Source of the DNA: Elusimicrobiota bacterium
GTDB taxonomy: Bacteria > Elusimicrobiota > Elusimicrobia > Elusimicrobiales > UBA9959
NCBI GenBank assembly: GCA_030639665.1
Contig: DAOWCC010000011.1
Location: forward strand, 1 to 23,633
Direction: 5' to 3'
Length of the DNA: 23,633 bases
Position 1 is the stretch's first letter, and each line of letters opens with the position of its first letter. The notes below the pieces were generated by a model that was given only the letters and a program-made list of their open reading frames with translations, did not search any database and was not told the origin of the DNA. Below, in pieces: positions 7,311 through 13,776 of the stretch. Both the position numbers and the translations under genes were made by a program.

Positions 7311-8381
7311 TTACAGATAAAGCACTTTTTCGTATTCTCTTACCATTCTTTCCAAAGTAAATTTCTTAGTCAGGTTTTCATAGGCGTTTTGTGCCAATTT
7401 TTTCCTCATATCGGGATTTTCCGTTAAACTTTGCATGGCATTTGCCAGAGCTTGTTTATCATTGCGTTTAACTATTACCCCCGTTTCACCATTGTTTATT
7501 ATTTCTCTTATGCCGCCGGGACAGTCAACTGATATTACCGGCGTTTTTAAAGCTATCGCGTCCAGCAAAACATTCGGAAATCCTTCATAAAAAGATGTTA
7601 GAACAAAAAACATGGCGTTTTTAAAATATGGATAAGGATTTTCCAAATATCCCGGCAATATTAAATTAACGCCCAGAGTTTTTGCTTTGGCGGCAAGAGA
7701 CTCTTTTAGTTTTCCCGTCCCCAGGATAATGAGGGGAGTGTTTTTTAATTGTTCGGCGGCTTCTATTAGTAGATTGTGGTTTTTGCGCCAGTGAAGCCCT
7801 CCGCAAGCAAGGATGTAGTTTTTGTTTTCCATATTGTATTTTTTACTCAATTTTTCAACAGCTTTAATATTGATGCCGCTATGCACAGTAATTATTTTGT
7901 CTTTATTAAGTTTAAAGTTTCTAATTAAATCCGATTTCACATATTCCGATACCGTTGTAATGATTAAAGATTTTGGATATAAGGTACAGATGAGTTTTTT
8001 TCTAAATGAAGAAAAATAATACCTTTTTATACTCGCGGAAAGGGTGTTTGCTTCATTGATTACTATTGGGGTGTTGGTGAGTTTGGAAGCTATTATGGAA
8101 ATTAAATTTATGCTCCAAAGTATTGAAAATATTTTTTCTGGCCTTATTTCCCGTATTAATTTTATGAGTTTCCAGATTAAGAAAAAAGAAGCTGGCCACA
8201 GTTTTGTTGATATGTGGAAGAAGGGGATATTTTCTTTCAGAGTTTCTTTGCCAGTTAAATGAAAAACACAGAGATAAGGCTCAAACTTTGTCCGGTCAAG
8301 ATTCTCCAGGATTTTCTGAGTTCTTTTTTCAGCACCGCCGCCCTGAATGGAGTAAATAATAAAAAGTATTTTCTTTTTCAT
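7311..8381 (-). CDS. GT4-family glycosyltransferase
   Basis: 356 residues, second GT4 enzyme of the locus. The N-terminus IIYSIQGGGAEKRTQKILEN carries the Gly-rich loop. The donor-binding half begins near ACGGLHWRKNHNLLIEA and includes STEGF-type loop residues in TSFYEGFPNVLLDAIALKTP. In this E-x7-E motif the second acidic residue is Asp rather than Glu, a conservative change. The protein is expected on the cytoplasmic face of the membrane, transferring a sugar to a glycan under construction. Its ATG overlaps the stop of the upstream methyltransferase by 4 bp (ATGA), so the two are almost certainly co-transcribed and translationally coupled. The 3' end faces asnB with a 5-bp gap and no visible terminator. 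Confidence 0.9.
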   Translation of the reverse strand: MKKKILFIIYSIQGGGAEKRTQKILENLDRTKFEPYLCVFHLTGKETLKENIPFFHISTKLWPASFFLIWKLIKLIREIRPEKIFSILWSINLISIIASKLTNTPIVINEANTLSASIKRYYFSSFRKKLICTLYPKSLIITTVSEYVKSDLIRNFKLNKDKIITVHSGINIKAVEKLSKKYNMENKNYILACGGLHWRKNHNLLIEAAEQLKNTPLIILGTGKLKESLAAKAKTLGVNLILPGYLENPYPYFKNAMFFVLTSFYEGFPNVLLDAIALKTPVISVDCPGGIREIINNGETGVIVKRNDKQALANAMQSLTENPDMRKKLAQNAYENLTKKFTLERMVREYEKVLYL

Positions 8382-9214
8382 AGAAAAAATTTAATGTTGG
8401 GTGAAGAATGATTTTCTTTTACTGTGATATATGTGTAACTGGAGGATAGTCCTATAGTTTTAAAGAGCTTTCTTAGTCTCTCAAGTCCAAAACCATAGCC
8501 CGAACAAACAGGGCCTTTCATAACTTTGATAACATTAAGGCCTTCGGATTTAAACAGCGCGAGCCACCTTTTTTTTCTAAAAGCTAAAAATTCATCCCAG
8601 TGACTTTTATAGGCGCCATGGGGGCAAGGCCATAGCCAAGAGTAATTATGTTGGGATGATTTTGGGTTATTATCAAACTCAGTTTCTGTTTTTAAAATAT
8701 TTGATCTTTTTTTTAATCTTTTTTTTATAGCGGAGATTAGTCTGTTTGGTGTTAAAATTCTTTCGACAATTTCAATAAATAAATTTGGATAAAACATTGT
8801 AATTTGTGAAAATTTCCAGAAAACATTTGGCATTATGTGTATCATTATTCCGTCATCCTTCAATATTTGACACATTCCACTGAGTGCTTTTCCAGGATGG
8901 GGAACATGTTCCAGTAGATTTGAAGAAAAAATAATATCAAATTTTTTTTTAGTAAAATAGCGGTCAGTTTCTTCCGCATCGCATTTAATATATTTAATAG
9001 TGGAAGTTGACTTTTCCTGTAGTCTGGATAAATTGTAATCGGCGGAAATCAATTTTTCAATATATTTTGATATTAGTTTGCTTTGAAATCCATCTCCCGC
9101 GCCGAGTTCCAAACCGTTCATAAATAGCTTTGGCGGGCAATTATGAAATATTCTACTTGTTTCCGCATTTTTTAAGTTATGCAGAGATTTGAACCAGTCG
9201 GTTTTTATTTTCAT
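8378..9214 (-). CDS. Class I SAM-dependent methyltransferase
   Basis: 278 residues. SAM-binding motif I is GLELGAGDGFQSKL (near residues 35-50), followed by an acidic residue after ISADYN, CDAEE, and the post-motif block DIIFSSNLLEHVPHPGKAL with LKDDGIMIHIMPN, typical of Methyltransf_11 proteins. The C-terminal half (Trp-rich SWLWPCPHGAYKSHWDEF and a Lys-rich segment) is not recognised and may bind the acceptor. Substrate is unknown; context suggests a sugar or lipid-linked glycan. It is the first gene of a two-gene minus-strand operon with the GT4 at 7311-8381. No clear ribosome binding site precedes the ATG. Confidence 0.88.
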   Translation of the reverse strand: MKIKTDWFKSLHNLKNAETSRIFHNCPPKLFMNGLELGAGDGFQSKLISKYIEKLISADYNLSRLQEKSTSTIKYIKCDAEETDRYFTKKKFDIIFSSNLLEHVPHPGKALSGMCQILKDDGIMIHIMPNVFWKFSQITMFYPNLFIEIVERILTPNRLISAIKKRLKKRSNILKTETEFDNNPKSSQHNYSWLWPCPHGAYKSHWDEFLAFRKKRWLALFKSEGLNVIKVMKGPVCSGYGFGLERLRKLFKTIGLSSSYTYITVKENHSSPNIKFFL

Positions 9215-9314
9215 GATTTATATAGCATTTAATATTTGGGAGTTAAGTTTTACGTATGCGTCGAGTATATCGGATGAGTGATTTATTTCCCATGCGGTGA
9301 TATCCCAATGAGTA

Positions 9315-9334
9315 CAAGTTTACAACAAAACTTG
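9315..9334. repeat. Small inverted repeat in divergent promoter region
   Basis: CAAGTTT (9315-9321) and AAACTTG (9328-9334) form a 7-bp perfect dyad with a 6-nt spacer, in the 208-bp gap between two divergently transcribed methyltransferase genes. It could be an operator. AT-rich -10-like words (for example TATATT near 9367) lie downstream, but no confident promoter can be set. Nothing else stands out in 9215-9422. Confidence 0.3.
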
Positions 9335-9422
9335 CCGAATTTTCAATTCAAAAAACATCAAATATGATATATTATCCCAAAGAATGAACAAAATAATTAT
9401 ATGGATTTAGAAAGGCAATAAA

Positions 9423-10106
9423 ATGAAAGGTTCAGAAAATATATGGGAGTACTTTCAAAATGAAGATGTCTCAAGTTTTGAAGGGAATCATTATAGGCTT
9501 AGTTTTTTGTCTTCCTATTTTAAAACGGGGGATAAGGTTTTAAATATAGGAGTCGGTAATAGTTATTTTGAGGAAATAAGTATCAAGCAGGGGATAGACG
9601 TGCATGTCTTGGACCCCGGAGAAAAAAGCATTGCAAAAATAAGAGAAAAATTTAAACTTGATAATAAAGCTGTTGTCGGGTATGCTCAGGCTATTCCATT
9701 TAAAGATGATTTTTTTGACGGAATCGTGATGACAGAGGTATTGGAGCATTTGAGTTTAGATGAAATGAAAAAAAGTTTTTCAGAAGTAAAGCGGGCATTA
9801 AAGCCCGGAGGAGTTTTTTTAGGGACTGTGCCAAATAATGAAAATTTAAGTGAAAGAATCGTTGTTTGTCCCAAATGCGGGGAGAAATCCCATCAGTGGG
9901 GACATCAACAAAGTTTTACTAAGGAAAGTTTAAAGGAAGAGCTTTCCAATAAATTCAAAGTTTTAACAATAGAGACTAAGCTTTTTACGCCGTGGAATAT
10001 TTTGAATTGGAAGGGTAGGATGCTGGGTGTTATCAAATGTTTTTTGTTTAAAATGAAAATGTTAAATGAAAAGCAGTCCAATATATTCTTTATGTCTTCA
10101 AAATAG
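9423..10106 (+). CDS. Class I SAM-dependent methyltransferase with CxxC insert
   Basis: 227 residues. Motif I is VLNIGVGNSYFEE near residue 40, followed by VHVLDPGEKS, then IVMTEVLEHLSLDEM and ALKPGGVFLGTVPN, the standard Methyltransf_11 layout. After the Rossmann core comes VVCPKCGEKSHQWGHQQSFT, a Cys-x2-Cys with nearby His residues that resembles the small metal-binding or H-x-x-x-F segment seen in many glycan-locus methyltransferases. Acceptor unknown. AAAGG sits 7-8 nt before the ATG (about 9411-9415). It is a single plus-strand gene converging on the radical SAM gene (19-bp gap), with no terminator visible. Confidence 0.87.
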   Translation: MKGSENIWEYFQNEDVSSFEGNHYRLSFLSSYFKTGDKVLNIGVGNSYFEEISIKQGIDVHVLDPGEKSIAKIREKFKLDNKAVVGYAQAIPFKDDFFDGIVMTEVLEHLSLDEMKKSFSEVKRALKPGGVFLGTVPNNENLSERIVVCPKCGEKSHQWGHQQSFTKESLKEELSNKFKVLTIETKLFTPWNILNWKGRMLGVIKCFLFKMKMLNEKQSNIFFMSSK

Positions 10107-10125
10107 ATCGGTATTCCATAATTAC

Positions 10126-11604
10126 TTAATCCACTGATAATCCTAGTATAGACCGTAGTTTTTTAGAAATAAATCTCGTGGCATACAGGGGCATTTTTTT
10201 CGGGCAATATCTTAATACAAGAAAGACACATCTAAGCAGCTGTAGGAGTCTGTTTTTATACTTGGCTTCCGAAACATAAAAAATATTATTTGAATCAATA
10301 ACCGCATAATAATAGTCGGCTATCCTTTGTGCCGCCGGATACTCCGGTGTGTCGAAGGCGAGGGGGAATGTCCCCGGTGTGGTTATATTATTATCGGAAA
10401 TAACGTCGATGTCATACCCGCTGCAGTTGCGTAAAAAACGCCCGTTCTCTTCAACATATTTGTACATTTGCGTTCCTTCAAAGGGAAATGCAAAATGCCA
10501 TCTGCAGTTTACCTTATACTTCTTACTGAATTTTAGGGATTCCAGGAATGTTTTATGTGTATCCCAGGGAAGCCCCAGTATCATGAAAATCTCCGGTTTT
10601 ATTCCCGCATCTTTAAGCATAACCAGAGTTTTCTCTATCGCATCCAGAGTCTCTCCTTTGTTAATCTTATTGAACACATAAGGAGACCCGCTTTCAACGG
10701 CTAAAATTCCTCCGTCAAGACCGGTTAAAGAAAGTTCTTTGAGCGCTTCTTCGGTAAGTCTGTCTGCTCGTATTCCGCCGCCAAGGTGTAATTTTATTTT
10801 TAGTCCTTTTTCTCTGATAAGCCGGCAAATATCTATTACCCGCTCCGGTAGCATAACAAAATTATCGTCTAGAAAGGATATTCTCTCCAGTCCGTATTTT
10901 TTCTGAGCATTTTCTATTTCATCAACTACCCTCTTTGCTGAAAACGGCCTCCATTTTCTATCACAAAGAACACTACTCAGACAAAAAGTACAATTATAGG
11001 GGCATCCCCTGCTTGTTGCCATTATGTACATGTCGCCATAGCATTTAAATCCATATTTTGAAACCAGGTCCACCAGGTCGAAATTAAGCATAGGCAAGCT
11101 ATCCAGGATTTCTATTGGAGGGCGCCGGTCATTAGCGATGATTTGGTCGCCTTCTCCGCGGTAGGTCAGCCCTTTGATTTGAGAGTAATTGCTTGATGAG
11201 CTGGACAACGCGCTAAGTAATTCCGCCAGAGTATGCTCTCCTTCACCAAATACTATAAAGTCTATTTCTTTATTTTCTGTAAGCATCTTTTTGTGAAATA
11301 TTGACGGAGAAGCCCCTCCAACTGCAATTTTACTTTTGGTTTGTGTTTTTAGTTTACGGAGCAGTGTTCGCACTTCGCCAAAGGCGAAATATGAAATTAT
11401 TGAAATTCCAATTAGGTCCGGCTGGAGTTCTTCCAATGCTTTGTCTAGCCGAGAGTAGGCATCTTGCTTGTGGAAGTTCATATCCACAATGCGAGTTTCA
11501 TAGTCAAGACTATTTAGGTAGGACCCAAGAGATATAAGTCCCAGATTTATTTGGTTGTTATAGGGCGTTATTGGGTCTATTAACAATACCTTAAGCGACG
11601 GCAT
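10126..11604 (-). CDS. B12-binding-domain radical SAM protein
   Basis: 492 residues. Residues ~1-140 form a cobalamin-binding-type Rossmann domain (VLLIDPITPYNN, DLIGISI, VGGASPSI, FGEGE). The radical SAM motif is CPYNCTFC, with the iron-sulfur cysteines at 201, 205 and 208, followed by ISFLDDNFVM and a GILAVESGS stretch. Such proteins cut SAM to a radical and often methylate or rearrange unreactive carbons; the substrate here is unknown, but a sugar or lipid of the adjacent glycan locus is plausible. The start is supported by GAGGAG about 6-8 nt upstream. It lies 38 bp downstream of the flippase gene on the same strand, so they likely form an operon. The gene looks richer in G+C and CTN codons than its neighbours, a possible sign of transfer, judged by eye only. 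Confidence 0.88.
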   Translation of the reverse strand: MPSLKVLLIDPITPYNNQINLGLISLGSYLNSLDYETRIVDMNFHKQDAYSRLDKALEELQPDLIGISIISYFAFGEVRTLLRKLKTQTKSKIAVGGASPSIFHKKMLTENKEIDFIVFGEGEHTLAELLSALSSSSSNYSQIKGLTYRGEGDQIIANDRRPPIEILDSLPMLNFDLVDLVSKYGFKCYGDMYIMATSRGCPYNCTFCLSSVLCDRKWRPFSAKRVVDEIENAQKKYGLERISFLDDNFVMLPERVIDICRLIREKGLKIKLHLGGGIRADRLTEEALKELSLTGLDGGILAVESGSPYVFNKINKGETLDAIEKTLVMLKDAGIKPEIFMILGLPWDTHKTFLESLKFSKKYKVNCRWHFAFPFEGTQMYKYVEENGRFLRNCSGYDIDVISDNNITTPGTFPLAFDTPEYPAAQRIADYYYAVIDSNNIFYVSEAKYKNRLLQLLRCVFLVLRYCPKKMPLYATRFISKKLRSILGLSVD

Positions 11605-11642
11605 AATAATCTCCTCTAAAAAAACATTCTTACATTGTTGTT

Positions 11643-12935
11643 TTACAAATCAATTTGTAGATAAGAATTTTTTACTTTGTATAACCAAAAAATTAAACAG
11701 GAATATGTCAAAATGAAAGATATTGGTATACCTAATATTTTGAGATACGGAACGAGTATTATGCATAGCACAAAATTAAATAATCCTGCCGATAATGACA
11801 TAGAAAGACTCAGTTTGGAAGCTTTAATTCCTTGCGCCAGTATAATTTGCATAAGTGAACTTTGGATTAACATAAGTATGCCGCATAGGGCGAATGAAAT
11901 TATTAATGTGATATCCATTCCATATTGAGACCTGCCCATTAAAATCAGGACGAGTGTTTCAGCGAATACAAAAAAAATAAAAATTACAGGCAGTAGTCTT
12001 TTTGCAAATTTTATTAATAGATCCCATAGTCTTTTTCTGTTTGTGCTGCCGGAGGATTTTGGAAATAATACAGTATGTACAGCATGGGAAATATAGCCGG
12101 CAATTCCTATTGTGCTAAGGTAATATGCCGCGTAGATTCCAACTTCTTTTGGCGATAGATAAGTATTGATTATCAGGCTTTGAACATTAAAAATAAAAAA
12201 TGAGCCTATGCCGGAGCCTAAGAAAAAAATACCGTAGTGCAGTAATGTAGGGAGGCGGTTTTTTTCAAAATGTCTCGGCTTTATAAAATGATTAAGTTTT
12301 AAAATTAAAAATATTGATATTAGGCCGTAAGCCAAGATATAAGCGTAGGCTAGTGTTTCAAATTTTTTACCCAGCAGGAATGTTCCTGCGATAAAACTTA
12401 TTATGAAAATTAGGGAGAATCCTATTTCGCTTAATCCTCTTTGTTTGAATTTACTTAGTGCTTGTTGGCTGCTTGAGAGAATTTGGAAAAAACTTATTGC
12501 GATTGCGTAATATAGTGCAAAGGTTAGTATTTGCGGCGTGATATTGAAAATGAGGCTTATTTCCGCTTTAAAGGAATGTATGAGAATGCTGATGAATAAG
12601 ATATATGGGGTGGAAAATAAAAAGGCTGTGCTTAGAATTTTTTTTTGGTTTTCTTTCAGGACTCCGTATTTTACTATCGAATAGGTTATTCCCACCAACA
12701 AAAAAGCCGATAATAACATGCCAGCGGAGATTACAAGATTTACTCTTCCGTATTCGTGCGGTCCTAAAAATCTTCCTGCGGCTATATTTGCCAAGCCTGT
12801 AAGTACTTTAGCTGTTGCAAAACATAGGCCTATTATACCCAAGTCTTTAAAAAATCTCTTTGGTCCTGCCTCAGGATTTTCTTTGAAGATCCAGCGGTAA
12901 AACATATTGAAAGTATTTTCTATAATTTCTGTCAT
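11643..12935 (-). CDS. MOP-superfamily polysaccharide flippase (Wzx-like)
   Basis: 430 residues from the chosen ATG, with about 12 hydrophobic helices, the layout of oligosaccharide flippases of the MOP superfamily. The first helix region reads AGRFLGPHEYGRVNL, matching the typical 'lgpeeyG' loop of these proteins, and the middle has TYLSPKEVGIYAAYYL, the matching second-half loop. It would move a lipid-linked glycan across the inner membrane. An upstream TTG at 12956 would add seven residues, but has no ribosome binding site and lies only about 11 bp from the -10-like hexamer, so the ATG at 12935 is preferred. Transcribed ahead of the radical SAM gene, 38 bp apart. Confidence 0.87.
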   Translation of the reverse strand: MTEIIENTFNMFYRWIFKENPEAGPKRFFKDLGIIGLCFATAKVLTGLANIAAGRFLGPHEYGRVNLVISAGMLLSAFLLVGITYSIVKYGVLKENQKKILSTAFLFSTPYILFISILIHSFKAEISLIFNITPQILTFALYYAIAISFFQILSSSQQALSKFKQRGLSEIGFSLIFIISFIAGTFLLGKKFETLAYAYILAYGLISIFLILKLNHFIKPRHFEKNRLPTLLHYGIFFLGSGIGSFFIFNVQSLIINTYLSPKEVGIYAAYYLSTIGIAGYISHAVHTVLFPKSSGSTNRKRLWDLLIKFAKRLLPVIFIFFVFAETLVLILMGRSQYGMDITLIISFALCGILMLIQSSLMQIILAQGIKASKLSLSMSLSAGLFNFVLCIILVPYLKILGIPISFILTYSCLIFWLYKVKNSYLQIDL

Positions 12936-12967
12936 AGTAAATTGGCGTGTATTCAATACCGTAATAA

Positions 12968-12996
12968 ATTATACAATACTGTAAGCTATGCTTCAT
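12968..12996 (-). promoter_or_regulatory. Putative promoter of flippase-radical SAM operon
   Basis: On the minus strand there is a perfect TATAAT at 12973-12968 and, 17 bp upstream, ATGAAG (12996-12991), which matches the -35 consensus TTGACA at three of six positions. Transcription would begin near 12961, leaving a leader of about 25 nt before the ATG at 12935. Prediction by eye only. Confidence 0.4.
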
Positions 12997-13068
12997 TAGG
13001 TGGAGGAAGTTATGTGAGCGCCAATAGTAAAATACTATCGTTTGAGTGTAAATAGAAAGAGTGGAAAA

Positions 13069-13521
13069 ATGAAAGTTGTTTTAATTAATCCCGATATACC
13101 ATGGAATGCCGGCAATATAGGCAGGACTTGCGTTGCCACAAATACGGAATTGGTTTTTGTCGGCAAGCTTGGTTTTGATATAAATTCAAAAGAGATAAGA
13201 CGGTCAGGTCTTGATTATTGGCAATATTTGAAATATTCCGTTTTTAAAACTTTCGAAGAATTCTTGGAAACCTTGGGAGAAAACCCTTCGCTTATTTTTT
13301 TCTCCACACGCGGAAAGAAAACATTATGGCAAGCGCCTTATAAAAAGGATTCTTGTTTGATTTTCGGTGGGGAAACTTCAGGATTTCCGTTGGAATATCA
13401 TCAGAAATATCCGGATAAAATATTCCGAATTCCCATGAGTTCTTCCAAGATTCGTTCATTGAATCTCTCCAGTTCAGCGGCAATCGTTTTATATCAAGCA
13501 ATCAGGGCTGTAGAGATTTAA
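13069..13521 (+). CDS. trmL: tRNA (cytidine(34)-2'-O)-methyltransferase, SPOUT family
   Basis: 150 residues, the usual size of TrmL (~150-160). It methylates the 2'-O of the wobble base of certain leucine tRNAs, using SAM and the knotted SPOUT fold. Motif 1 is NPDIPWNAGNIGRTC (residues 7-21), motif 2 is FGGETSGFP, and motif 3 is IRSLNLSSSAAIVLYQA at residues 128-144, which forms the trefoil knot. All three are typical of the TrmL/CspR group. A TTG at 13042 would give nine extra residues but the ATG at 13069 starts exactly at the beta strand MKVVLINPD and follows a purine-rich AGAGTGG, so it is chosen. Followed by a region containing a second, degenerate copy of its last codons. Confidence 0.92.
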   Translation: MKVVLINPDIPWNAGNIGRTCVATNTELVFVGKLGFDINSKEIRRSGLDYWQYLKYSVFKTFEEFLETLGENPSLIFFSTRGKKTLWQAPYKKDSCLIFGGETSGFPLEYHQKYPDKIFRIPMSSSKIRSLNLSSSAAIVLYQAIRAVEI

Positions 13522-13557
13522 GAAATTGTTTTGCTGTCAAATATGAACACATATTCG

Positions 13558-13612
13558 GAAGTCCGACTTTAGGGCGGGAAGCGAAAAGTATATAAGTGGA
13601 AGTGCGGACTTC
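13558..13612. repeat. Imperfect inverted repeat / possible REP-like hairpin
   Basis: GAAGTCCGACTT (13558-13569) pairs with AAGTGCGGACTTC (13600-13612) with a single bulged base, around a 30-nt spacer. The hairpin lies 36 bp after the trmL stop and directly ahead of the trmL-like remnant. It lacks a following T-run, so an intrinsic terminator is unlikely; a REP-like element or a scar of a past insertion fits better. Confidence 0.45.
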
Positions 13613-13617
13613 ATTCC

Positions 13618-13668
13618 AGTTCATCGGCAATAGTGCTTTATCAGGCAATTCGGGCAACCGGTCAATAA
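13618..13668 (+). pseudogene. Remnant of a trmL/SpoU-family 3' end
   Basis: The 17 codons ending at TAA (13666-13668) read SSSAIVLYQAIRATGQ then stop, almost the same as the end of the intact trmL just upstream (SSSAAIVLYQAIRAVEI then stop). Many synonymous codons differ, so this is an old duplicate or the scar of recombination with a diverged copy, not a recent one. No open frame or start codon connects to it upstream, and the sequence 5' of it is the inverted repeat at 13558-13612. It is probably not expressed. Confidence 0.6.
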
Positions 13669-13776
13669 ACTATAAGGAGAGAACTCTTAAGCGTGGTTTT
13701 GTCTATTGTACTGTTTTACTGCCGCGCCGTCGTGCTGTTTTATCACTTTATTAACCTCTTATAAATTTGTTTAATA

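Noticed and set aside
7822..8262. Plus-strand open frames inside the GT4 gene at 7311-8381
   Set aside because: They are opposite-strand shadows of a gene with clear GT4 motifs.
13042..13069. TTG start for trmL (and similar TTG starts at 12956, 19610 and 22602)
   Set aside because: In each case a downstream ATG has a better ribosome binding site or matches the family N-terminus or signal peptide start.
13681..13776. A tRNA or small RNA ahead of secA
   Set aside because: No cloverleaf, no T-loop GTTCRA word in place and no terminator; only weak -10-like AT-rich DNA is seen.
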